Positions 43,016 to 50,059 of a stretch of 50,059 nucleotides of DNA are shown in pieces. Origin of the DNA: JARICQ01 sp964428475 (GTDB taxonomy: Bacteria; Bacillota; Clostridia; Tissierellales; Tissierellaceae). A model generated the notes under the pieces. That model ran no database searches. It was not told the DNA's origin and was given only the letters and a program-made list of their open reading frames with translations. Position 1 is the first letter of the stretch. Every line of letters begins with the position of its first letter. The stretch spans positions 1 to 50,059 of the forward strand of contig CAYRYO010000009.1 of the NCBI GenBank assembly GCA_964428475.1. Direction: 5' to 3'. The position numbers and the translations under genes are program-made.

Positions 43016-44053
43016 GTGAATAGAGGATTATATATAGGAGCTACATCGATGATGACAAATCAAAGGAAATTAGATGTGCTTTCAAACAATCTAGCAAATA
43101 TAAATACTGCAGGATTTAAAAAAGATATATCAATTACAGAGTCTTTTCCTGAAAAGTTACTTGCAAATGTAAGTGGCCAGAAAAATTTCTCAAATATGCC
43201 TACTGGAGAAAGAATTCAATATGAAAATGAAGGTGAAATCCATAGAGCCAGAACTAGAGATGGGTATTTTGTATTAAATACTTCAAGGGGAAAGTCTTAT
43301 GTAAAGGAAATTAAATTTGTAATAGATGATGAAGGATATCTTAAAACTGCATATAAAAACTTATCTGATGAAAATAAAACTGACAATGAAAACTTTATAC
43401 TAAATAGAGATGGCAACCCTATGCAAAATGTAGGAGATATAGAGGCGGAGCTAAATGCAAATATTTATATGCCACCTTTAAATGTAGTAGGAACTATGAG
43501 TGGAGGGGTAAGATTTCACAAGATATTTACTGATTTTACACCTGGAGAAATTATAGATACAGGTGCACCTTTTGACCTTGCATTAAAAGGTGATGGTTTT
43601 TTTAAGATAGATATAGATGGAGATACTTTTTATACAAGAAATGGTTCATTTGCTGTTTCAGAGGGATACTTAACAGACATGGACGGAAATAGAGTACTTG
43701 GAGCAAATGGAGAAATAGCTATTGATAATGGAGAATTTAGCGTATCTACAGATGGAATTATAGCAATTGATGGACAAGCAGTGGATAGACTGGACATAGT
43801 AAATATTACAAATAGTGAATTTCTTAGAAAAAGAGGGGACAATTTATATTCTATGGCAGGAGAAGAAGAGCCACTGGAAGAGGGCTTTATTGGAGGAGTA
43901 CTTCAAGGATATCTAGAAAGTTCAAATATGAATCCTATCACAGGAATGGTAGAGATGATTAATCTCCTAAGAGATTTTGAAATGGGACAAAAAGTAATTA
44001 GAATGCAAGATGAAATGTTAGAAAAGGCAGCCAATGAAGTAGGAAGAGTATAG
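43016..44053 (+). CDS. flhO: Flagellar basal-body rod protein, FlgF/FlhO type
   Basis: Component of the flagellar rod or hook-proximal structure, 345 residues from GTG 43016. The N-terminal rod motif LDVLSNNLANINTAGFKKDIS and the C-terminal GVLQGYLESSNMNPITGMVEMINLLRDFEMGQKVIRMQDEML are typical. The middle contains FKIDIDGDTFYTRNGSFAVSEGYLTDMDGNRVLG. Together with the next gene it forms the flhO-flhP pair found after mbl in Bacillus. The putative sigma-D promoter upstream fits late flagellar expression. Confidence 0.92.
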   Translation: MNRGLYIGATSMMTNQRKLDVLSNNLANINTAGFKKDISITESFPEKLLANVSGQKNFSNMPTGERIQYENEGEIHRARTRDGYFVLNTSRGKSYVKEIKFVIDDEGYLKTAYKNLSDENKTDNENFILNRDGNPMQNVGDIEAELNANIYMPPLNVVGTMSGGVRFHKIFTDFTPGEIIDTGAPFDLALKGDGFFKIDIDGDTFYTRNGSFAVSEGYLTDMDGNRVLGANGEIAIDNGEFSVSTDGIIAIDGQAVDRLDIVNITNSEFLRKRGDNLYSMAGEEEPLEEGFIGGVLQGYLESSNMNPITGMVEMINLLRDFEMGQKVIRMQDEMLEKAANEVGRV

Positions 44054-44064
44054 GGGGGTAAAAA

Positions 44065-44859
44065 ATGAGAGCACTATGGACAGCAGCTACTGGAATGAAA
44101 GCCCAGCAATTTAATATAGATACTATATCTAACAACTTAGCAAATGTTAATACTACAAGTTACAAGGTGAAAAGGGCAGAGTTTAAGGATCTTTTTTATC
44201 AAAATATAAAAAGAACAAATTTAAATCAAGATGGAGGAAGACCTGTAAATCTTGAAGTGGGACATGGGGTAATGCCTGTGGCTACAAAGGGCGATTTTAG
44301 AACAAGTAGCTTTATAGAAACTCAAGGAACTTTTGACTTTGCAATAAATGGAGAGGGATTCTTTGCGGTTGAACTTCCAAATGGAGACTTAAGATATACT
44401 AGGGATGGTAGTTTTAAATTAAGTGTAGATGGTGATGAGGCAAGTTTGGTTACTAGTGATGGATATTTTGTACTCTCCGAAGATGAGGATATAATTACAC
44501 TTGATAGTGAACTTACAAATATTTCAGTAGATGAGATGGGATATGTATACGGTGAAGATGAAGATGGAGAATCGGTTGAAATGGGTAGGCTAATGCTTGC
44601 TAATTTTATGAATCCACAGGGACTTCAGAGTGAAGGACAAAACCTATACAGTGAAACAACAGCTTCAGGAGAAATGATAATGCTCGAAGCAGAAGAAATG
44701 AATACACAAGTAATTCAGGGATATCTAGAGGCATCTAATGTTCAAGTAGTAGATGAGATGGTAAAGATGATATCAGCTCAAAGAGCATATGAAATAAATT
44801 CCAAGACCATAACTACAGCAGATGAGATGATGCAACAGGCCAATAACTTAAAAAGATAG
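44065..44859 (+). CDS. flgG: Flagellar basal-body rod protein, FlgG/FlhP type
   Basis: Distal rod protein, 264 residues, starting at ATG 44065 behind GGGGGG. It begins MRALWTAATGMKAQQFNIDTISNNLANVNTTSYKVKRAEFKDL, the FlgG opening. DFAINGEGFFAVELPNGDLRYTRDGSFKLS lies in the middle. It ends VIQGYLEASNVQVVDEMVKMISAQRAYEINSKTITTADEMMQQANNL. It follows the FlhO-type gene by 11 bases and precedes a FlgJ-like gene. Confidence 0.94.
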   Translation: MRALWTAATGMKAQQFNIDTISNNLANVNTTSYKVKRAEFKDLFYQNIKRTNLNQDGGRPVNLEVGHGVMPVATKGDFRTSSFIETQGTFDFAINGEGFFAVELPNGDLRYTRDGSFKLSVDGDEASLVTSDGYFVLSEDEDIITLDSELTNISVDEMGYVYGEDEDGESVEMGRLMLANFMNPQGLQSEGQNLYSETTASGEMIMLEAEEMNTQVIQGYLEASNVQVVDEMVKMISAQRAYEINSKTITTADEMMQQANNLKR

Positions 44860-44888
44860 TTATTTAAATTGAAATAAGAGGTGAAAAT

Positions 44889-45215
44889 ATGGATATAAAT
44901 GCTTTTTCCAATATAAAAGCAGTAGAAAAAGATCCTTCAACTATAGGTAAGAAGATAGAAAATCTAAAGGATAGTAAAGATGACGAAAAGCTCATGGAAA
45001 CTCTAAGAGAGTTTGAAGGGATTTTTGTTCATATGATGTTAAAAGAAATGAAAAAGACAGTTGAGGATGGTGGACTGTTTGAAAAATCTCGAGGAAGTGA
45101 GATTTTTGAAGAAATGCATATAGAAGAACTTTCAAAGGAAATGTCTAAAGGGGATGGAATGGGCATAGCCAAGATGATGTATGAACAATTTAAAAATGGA
45201 AGAAATTCATTGTAA
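44889..45215 (+). CDS. flgJ: FlgJ-like rod-binding protein
   Basis: Short protein of 108 residues matching the N-terminal rod-binding domain of FlgJ. The motif is REFEGIFVHMMLKEMKKTVEDGGLFEKSRGSEIFEEMHIEELSKEMSKGDGMGIAKMMYEQ. The muramidase domain of proteobacterial FlgJ is absent, as usual in Firmicutes. It would cap or chaperone rod assembly. It is last gene of the rod operon. Confidence 0.9.
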   Translation: MDINAFSNIKAVEKDPSTIGKKIENLKDSKDDEKLMETLREFEGIFVHMMLKEMKKTVEDGGLFEKSRGSEIFEEMHIEELSKEMSKGDGMGIAKMMYEQFKNGRNSL

Positions 45216-45252
45216 TAAAAATAGTCTGGTGATTAATCACCAGACTATTTTT
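45216..45252. terminator. Bidirectional terminator between flgJ and the NAGPA gene
   Basis: AAAAATAGTCTGGTGATT and its complement form a perfect palindromic stem with A-run and T-run at the ends. It serves both the rod operon and the convergent minus-strand gene. Confidence 0.9.
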
Positions 45253-45267
45253 ATGTGTTGCCATTTA

Positions 45268-48105
45268 TTATTTTGAGAATAGGGGGCTAATTTGGTAACT
45301 TGTTTTATCAGGATTTACAACAAATTCTAATAGTGATAATTTGTATATATCCTCTTTGGTTTTTGCTTTATTTGTATTTAATTCAATATATCTTATTCCA
45401 TCTCTTAGGGCTGAAGAGTTATTGTTTCCGCCTTGGACTACAAATACATTTTTATCCTTTTCCCTAGCTTTTACTAGATATTCATGTAGGAGTTCTGCTT
45501 CTAATGGATCTTTAAATCCATTGTTTCCAAAGACTTTCGAGGTTAAAAACAATATTATGTTATTTTCTTCGCGAGTATCTAGATGATAAATCAAACTCTT
45601 CCACTGATGCGGATTAGATTCCCTTATTCCGCCTTTTGCAGTGTTTGCATGTATAAAAAAGGCATTTCCGTGCTTATTTGTAGAATAGGCACCAGAAGCG
45701 TTTATAATGGCTTGATTTGAAATTCCAGCCTTAAATTCAGGACTCAATCCATTTAAGAAAATACCAATTTTATTTTTACTTATTTTTGTTTTTATATCTT
45801 TTTCTGCATCATATTTTAATATTTCATTTAATCCAAAATAATCAGCAGAAACAGTAAATGTAAAGCCACCTTCTTTGAGATTTTCTTTTACATTGAGACT
45901 GTCTTTAAGTGTGGATTCTTTAGGAATAGCTATATCTCCAAGTTTAGGAGGGAAGAATCCCATTAGACCGTCTAATAATAGCATTCCAGATTGCTTGTTT
46001 AAATTATTTGTTTCTACAGGATAAATTCTCTCAAGAGATATAGGATAAGCTATATTTCTTGGGATAATAGCTTCTACAAATCTCCAATCAGAAAAGTCTA
46101 TGTTTTTGGCAAAATCTATATAATGAGAATTTCCATTTTTATCAAGTATATTGCCTCGAAGCCAGCTACCAGAGTTGTCACCTTTTACCCATAGTCCAAT
46201 CTTGGAAGGAGAACCTTTAATAGCTAATCCCTTTTTATCTTCAGCAGCAAAGTTCAAGTATGCAGCTCTAGTATTATCTGCCTTTGAAAAATCATATTTC
46301 AGGAAGAGGGAATGATTCCCTTCCTTTGCTTCATCCCAAAGACCTATTGAACCTGTTACTGCCTCTGATGAACTAGAAAAGTTAAGTCCTTCTATATTTT
46401 CAAATCCACTAACAATTTCTGCCTTGCTGTCTACATAGACTTCTACATTTTTAACTCCATTACCTGCCTTTGCAGTTAATATTCCTGCTAGTGGATTTCC
46501 ACCACTTACAAATTTATCCCCTACTACATTTCCTATATCATTAACTGTAGTAAATGATATATCTTTTAAATATACAGGAGCTTCATAGCCATTTGCATCC
46601 ATGCCAGAGAATCTTGGAAGATCTACTTGGCTATTTATATCTAAATTAAAACTATTTGTATTTGAATTTAAATCTTCTACAGGACCTAGTACAGTAACAT
46701 CAAGATTTGAAATTACATTATTATAGTTGGCAGTTATTTTTGCCTGTCCACTAGAAAGTGCTTTAAATGTATTTCCTACTACTTCTGAAGCTATACCTTC
46801 TATAGAATAATAAATATTTTCTACATCTATGGGAACTGGATTGTGATGTTTATCATATCCCTTAGCACTTATAGTTCTGCTGGTATTTAAAAACATCTTA
46901 TTGCTGTCTGTAGAAAGTTTGATATATGACAGTTCCTCAAGGGGAGCATTTGAAAATACTCCTACGCTATTTACTACTCTTCTCTCTCCACCATCAGATG
47001 GCTTATTTACCACAGTTGCCCTTGTATCATCAACAGTCTTAATGGCCATAGTAGTAGATCCACCACCATCTAAATTTAATGCATTATATGCACCAAGTTC
47101 TCTCAAGATATATCCAAACATTTCTTGACTAACTCCCTTGAAAGAAGTATCCCTACCATCTATAGTTACAAGAATCAACTCTTTTCCATTTTCACTTATA
47201 CCAATACCACTTCTAGGATGAGCACCTCTTACATCTATATTTGAATTTGCAAGCTCGCCATCTCTAAGTATGACGCTTCCGCCACCTATTGCAAATTTAA
47301 TTTGACTTATATCTGGTGTTGTTGAGATATTAAGCGTGATACTATCTCCAACTTGAAAAGTTTGAAGACCTTGAGTGTTTTCTCCCCTTACTGCTAATAC
47401 ATAGCCTTCATGCGGTATAGCTACAGGAGCTTGTCCTACTCTTACATCTGTGACTATATCATTTACAACTACTAGTTCAATCAAATCCTTGTGATACTTA
47501 TTACCTGCAGATTCTTTTCCCCAATGCTTATTGAGCAAGGTTACAGAAGTGCAATCTTCCGTCAGCTTATTTATAGTGTTTATAATTACAGTTTTTCCAC
47601 TATTTTCATTTTTTGCTGTTATATTTCTATCAAGATAAGCTATTTTTGCTATGTTGGAGGAATCTATAAAAAGTGTTGGAAGGGCATATGCTCTTTCAAT
47701 GGGAGAAGATACCATTTCTCCCTTGTTTATAAGTGTTCCCATTGCAGAAGATACGGGTTTCAGATTAAAGAAATCACCATTTATACCTGCAATAGCTCCA
47801 CTTTTTTGAACCATTCCTGAAACACTGTCTTTTTTTGGAATTCCTTCTGGATTAAATATTCCCTGTATATCTGTATATGGATCTGTTAAATCAACTCTGA
47901 TTACATTTATATTGTGCCAACCAGAAGAAGTAAAACGCTTAATGCTTTCGTGGGTCACTCCAGATGAAAGTACATTTTCTTCTTGACCTGAATGAAATAT
48001 CTGTGGCATATTCACTGTTATTTTGTTTCCAAGAGCTGGGCTAGAAGAAAATACTGTTGCAGCTGCTAGGAATGTTAAAGCTACCTTTTTAAAACTTTTT
48101 CTCAT
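45268..48105 (-). CDS. Secreted NAGPA-domain protein with Ig-like, jelly-roll and degenerate phosphoesterase-like regions
   Basis: Exported protein of 945 residues. It has a signal peptide (VALTFLAAATVFSSSPALG), then a phosphodiester glycosidase (NAGPA/DUF2233) domain at about 45-390. That domain shows GAIAGINGDFFNL, AHPRSGIGISENGKELILVTIDGR and the signature ALNLDGGGSTTMAI. An Ig-like module follows at about 395-480, then a further beta-rich module and a jelly-roll-like region at about 560-710 (WVKGDNSGSWLRGNILDKNGN). The last 200 residues resemble a calcineurin-like phosphoesterase fold (FIHANTAKGGIRESNPHQWKSLIYHLD) but lack the usual metal-binding histidines. It probably acts on surface or exopolymer glycans. 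Confidence 0.88.
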   Translation of the reverse strand: MRKSFKKVALTFLAAATVFSSSPALGNKITVNMPQIFHSGQEENVLSSGVTHESIKRFTSSGWHNINVIRVDLTDPYTDIQGIFNPEGIPKKDSVSGMVQKSGAIAGINGDFFNLKPVSSAMGTLINKGEMVSSPIERAYALPTLFIDSSNIAKIAYLDRNITAKNENSGKTVIINTINKLTEDCTSVTLLNKHWGKESAGNKYHKDLIELVVVNDIVTDVRVGQAPVAIPHEGYVLAVRGENTQGLQTFQVGDSITLNISTTPDISQIKFAIGGGSVILRDGELANSNIDVRGAHPRSGIGISENGKELILVTIDGRDTSFKGVSQEMFGYILRELGAYNALNLDGGGSTTMAIKTVDDTRATVVNKPSDGGERRVVNSVGVFSNAPLEELSYIKLSTDSNKMFLNTSRTISAKGYDKHHNPVPIDVENIYYSIEGIASEVVGNTFKALSSGQAKITANYNNVISNLDVTVLGPVEDLNSNTNSFNLDINSQVDLPRFSGMDANGYEAPVYLKDISFTTVNDIGNVVGDKFVSGGNPLAGILTAKAGNGVKNVEVYVDSKAEIVSGFENIEGLNFSSSSEAVTGSIGLWDEAKEGNHSLFLKYDFSKADNTRAAYLNFAAEDKKGLAIKGSPSKIGLWVKGDNSGSWLRGNILDKNGNSHYIDFAKNIDFSDWRFVEAIIPRNIAYPISLERIYPVETNNLNKQSGMLLLDGLMGFFPPKLGDIAIPKESTLKDSLNVKENLKEGGFTFTVSADYFGLNEILKYDAEKDIKTKISKNKIGIFLNGLSPEFKAGISNQAIINASGAYSTNKHGNAFFIHANTAKGGIRESNPHQWKSLIYHLDTREENNIILFLTSKVFGNNGFKDPLEAELLHEYLVKAREKDKNVFVVQGGNNNSSALRDGIRYIELNTNKAKTKEDIYKLSLLEFVVNPDKTSYQISPLFSK

Positions 48106-48147
48106 TTAATCACCTCATCATATTCTTATGTAATGTCTGACAAAAAC

Positions 48148-48173
48148 AACTGCATCTACTTGATGATGCTGTT
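48148..48173 (-). promoter_or_regulatory. Hairpin with T-run in the leader of the NAGPA gene
   Basis: On the minus strand AACAGCATC, an 8-nt loop and GATGCAGTT (one A-A mismatch) are followed by GTTTTTG, 43 bases before the start codon. It may be a weak attenuator. Confidence 0.35.
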
Positions 48174-48231
48174 ATTTTAATTATATACTGATTATATCTC
48201 AAATGGGTTACAAGGGTATTACAAATAGAAC

Positions 48232-48279
48232 ACAAAAAAATAAAAAGGAAGATAAACGATATTCGTCTATCTTCCTTTT
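48232..48279 (-). terminator. Intrinsic terminator of tRNA-Pro
   Basis: AAAAGGAAGATA and TATCTTCCTTTT continue inwards to ACGA/TCGT (17-bp stem with one mismatch, 3-nt loop). On the minus strand a T-rich tail follows. It begins six bases after the tRNA CCA end. Confidence 0.88.
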
Positions 48280-48285
48280 ACAAAT

Positions 48286-48362
48286 TGGTCGGGGTGAGAG
48301 GATTTGAACCCCCGGCCCCATGGTCCCAAACCACGTGCGCTACCAAACTGCGCTACACCCCG
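48286..48362 (-). tRNA. tRNA-Pro (anticodon TGG)
   Basis: A 77-base gene including the encoded CCA. The acceptor stem is CGGGGTG with CACCCCG. The D-arm contains AGCGCAGTTTGGTAGCGC. The anticodon loop TTTGGGA gives TGG for proline, and the T-arm has GGTTCAAATCC. Secondary structure is complete. Confidence 0.97.
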
Positions 48363-48379
48363 TCGCCAACTACTATTAC

Positions 48380-48408
48380 AGTATACGACGGATAAGGAAA
48401 TTTTGCAA
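48380..48408 (-). promoter_or_regulatory. SigA-type promoter of tRNA-Pro
   Basis: On the minus strand TTGCAA, 17-base spacer, TATACT, ending 17 bases before the tRNA 5' end. Confidence 0.7.
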
Positions 48409-48649
48409 AGTAAGAATAAGGCTAAATAGAATGATATAAGACTAAATAGGGTAATTATGATATATTATCAAATTGTATCTAAAAATATATAGATATAGGT
48501 GGGTAATGATAGATAAAGATAATAAATTATTATATAAACTTATATATTTCACATTTTTATTCACAATCAAGTGGAATATTCTTGTGAAATGGGTATAAAT
48601 ATATTTTGAGAATGGATAAAAAAATTACAATTATAAAGATTTTAAATTA
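48409..48649. other. AT-rich spacer, no gene seen
   Basis: No convincing ORF with a ribosome site, RNA motif or strong terminator was recognised between the tRNA promoter and the metK promoter. TTTCAC at 48547 and GTGAAA at 48585 form a loose inverted repeat only. Confidence 0.6.
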
Positions 48650-48678
48650 TTGACTATATTTTTTTCTTATGATAATAT
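48650..48678 (+). promoter_or_regulatory. SigA-type promoter of metK
   Basis: TTGACT, 17-base spacer, TAATAT, ending about 28 bases before the riboswitch aptamer. Confidence 0.7.
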
Positions 48679-48706
48679 GAGGTGTAGATAAAATTAAATA
48701 TAGTTC

Positions 48707-48845
48707 CTTATCAAGAGTGATGGAGGGTATGGGCCCTATGAAATCCGGCAACCAGTTTATACAAGGTGCTAAATCCCACAGACGATAGTCTGGAAGATGA
48801 GGTTTAAGATAAGACCTTTTCTTTTGTGAAGAGGTCTTTGTTTTA
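48707..48845 (+). promoter_or_regulatory. SAM-I (S-box) riboswitch controlling metK
   Basis: The aptamer spans 48707-48801. P1 is CTTATC with GATGAG. The conserved core is AAGAGTGATGGAGGG, GGCCCTATGAAATCCGGCAACC and AAGGTGCTAAATCC. The expression platform has a terminator AAGACCT...AGGTCTT plus T-run (48811-48845). The alternative antiterminator pairs 48794-48803 with 48814-48823. When SAM binds, P1 is stabilised, the antiterminator cannot form and transcription stops, so metK is repressed by its own product. Confidence 0.95.
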
Positions 48846-48898
48846 TTGATAAGGTGGAGTGATCCTTTAAACATATATAAATAATAGGAGGCAAGAAA

Positions 48899-50059
48899 AT
48901 GGGAAAATGGTTTTTTACATCTGAATCTGTAACAGAAGGACATCCGGACAAGGTATGTGATCAGATATCTGATTCAATACTAGACGCAATAATGGAAAAA
49001 GATCCAGAAGCTAGAGTAGCTTGCGAATGTACAGTTACTACAGGAATGGTATTGGTTGTAGGGGAGATAACTACTGATTGTTACGTAGATATCCCAAAGA
49101 TAACTAGAGATACAATAAGGAGTATTGGATATACTCGTGCCAAGTATGGTTTTGATGCAGATACATGTGCAGTGATGACATCTATAAATGAACAATCAAA
49201 GGATATTGCAATGGGAGTAGATGAAGCACTAGAGCAAAAAGATAAATCAAAAGATGAATTAGATAAAATTGGAGCAGGAGATCAAGGTATGATGTTTGGA
49301 TATGCTTCTGACGAAACAAAAGAGTTAATGCCACTTCCAATATCATTAGCTCACAAATTAGCTAAGAGATTGGCTGATGTAAGAAAAGAAGGTGTTTTAA
49401 AATACCTAAGACCAGATGGTAAAACTCAGGTAACTGTAGAGTATGATGGCGAGACTCCAGTGCGAATAGAAAATGTAGTAGTATCAACTCAGCATAGTGC
49501 AAAAGCAAAATTAGAAACCATAAGACAAGATATAATAAGAGAAGTAATAATGAAAGTAATACCTGAAAATCTACTTGATAAAGATACAAAATACTATGTA
49601 AACCCTACAGGAAGATTTGTAGTAGGAGGGCCAATGGCAGATGCAGGCTTAACTGGTAGAAAAATAATAGTAGACACATATGGTGGATATGGAAGACATG
49701 GTGGTGGAGCTTTTTCTGGCAAAGATGCGACAAAGGTAGATAGATCAGCTGCCTACGCTGCAAGATACGTTGCAAAGAATATAGTAGCAGCGGGACTTGC
49801 TAAGAAATGTGAAATAGGACTAGCTTATGCAATAGGAGTAGCAAGACCACTATCAATCTATGTAAATACTTTTGGAACTGCTACAATCTCAGAAGAAGAA
49901 ATAAAAGATAAGATAAATAAGCATTTCGACTTAAGACCAGCGGCAATTATAAGAGATTTAGACTTAAAAAGACCTATATATAGACAATTAGCTGCTTATG
50001 GACATTTTGGAAGAACAGATTTAGATTTGACTTGGGAGAAGACTGATAAGGTTGAACTT
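48899..50059 (+). CDS. metK: S-adenosylmethionine synthetase (partial, runs off right edge)
   Basis: Makes S-adenosylmethionine from methionine and ATP. ATG 48899 follows TAGGAGG. The frame is open to the window end, 387 codons, so only about 8-10 residues are missing. Motifs are FTSESVTEGHPDKVCDQISDSILDA, GAGDQGMMFGYASDET, GRFVVGGPMADAGLTGRKIIVDTYGG and the P-loop-like GGGAFSGKDATKVDRSAAYAARYVAKN. It sits downstream of a SAM riboswitch, a feedback arrangement known from many Firmicutes. Confidence 0.97.
   Translation, partial: MGKWFFTSESVTEGHPDKVCDQISDSILDAIMEKDPEARVACECTVTTGMVLVVGEITTDCYVDIPKITRDTIRSIGYTRAKYGFDADTCAVMTSINEQSKDIAMGVDEALEQKDKSKDELDKIGAGDQGMMFGYASDETKELMPLPISLAHKLAKRLADVRKEGVLKYLRPDGKTQVTVEYDGETPVRIENVVVSTQHSAKAKLETIRQDIIREVIMKVIPENLLDKDTKYYVNPTGRFVVGGPMADAGLTGRKIIVDTYGGYGRHGGGAFSGKDATKVDRSAAYAARYVAKNIVAAGLAKKCEIGLAYAIGVARPLSIYVNTFGTATISEEEIKDKINKHFDLRPAAIIRDLDLKRPIYRQLAAYGHFGRTDLDLTWEKTDKVEL

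Noticed and set aside
48647..48951. Minus-strand frames over the metK leader
   Set aside because: They are antisense to the SAM riboswitch and metK start and have no ribosome site.

Overview
The window is a low-GC chromosomal segment of an anaerobic, endospore-forming, flagellated member of the Clostridia or Tissierellia. Evidence for sporulation and germination is gerA/gerC/gerB, spoIID, spoIIQ and spoIIID. Evidence for motility is flagellar rod genes behind a SigD-type promoter. Evidence for amino-acid fermentation is kal, kce, thiolase and an acetoacetate CoA-transferase. I cannot name the species. Five runs of exactly 100 N (3015-3114, 6590-6689, 10062-10161, 21436-21535, 40893-40992) are assembly gaps. 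Family lengths of the interrupted genes suggest at least two of them hide more than 100 bases.

Layout. 1-10061 (minus strand): a surface/export group (membrane-anchored CARDB-type protein, MacB-like ABC permease, large SLH/Ig-like surface protein), then a spore germinant receptor operon gerA-gerC-gerB that runs off the left edge. 10352-11710 (plus): kal-kce, two lysine-fermentation enzymes with their own promoter and terminator. 11806-20101: a housekeeping block of fba, transaldolase, glpX, rho, rpmE, yqhQ, prmC, two short chromate-transporter halves and prfA. 20127-20837 (minus): ZIP metal transporter. 20929-26956: tsaC/sua5, ywlE, rpiB, upp, a TagO/WecA-type transferase, UDP-GlcNAc 2-epimerase and a PAS/AAA+/Fis sigma-54 activator. 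27167-29969: thiolase-atoD-atoA behind a very good sigma-54 promoter. 30000-37193: complete F-type ATP synthase operon, probably Na+-coupled. 37267-45252: ywmB, murA, spoIID, spoIIQ, spoIIID, mbl, flhO/flhP-type rod proteins and a FlgJ-like rod protein. 45268-48408 (minus): a secreted NAGPA-domain protein and tRNA-Pro. 48650-50059: SAM-I riboswitch and metK, running off the right edge.

How the genes fit together. Much of 11.8-45.2 kb follows the gene order I recall from the Bacillus subtilis fbaA-rho-rpmE-prfA-ywlC-upp-atp-ywmB-murAA-spoIID-spoIIQ-spoIIID-mbl-flhO-flhP region, so it is an ancestral core. The catabolic genes are insertions into it. Kce and Kal would yield acetoacetate and crotonyl-CoA from the lysine-derived amino-keto acid. 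AtoDA would activate acetoacetate with butyryl-CoA, and Thl would split acetoacetyl-CoA to acetyl-CoA. The PAS regulator lies directly upstream of thl-atoDA. A perfect 32-bp palindrome, a terminator and a TTGGCATG-N4-TTGCA promoter lie between them. This is the most distinctive regulatory unit in the window. I saw no CRISPR array, insertion sequence or prophage.
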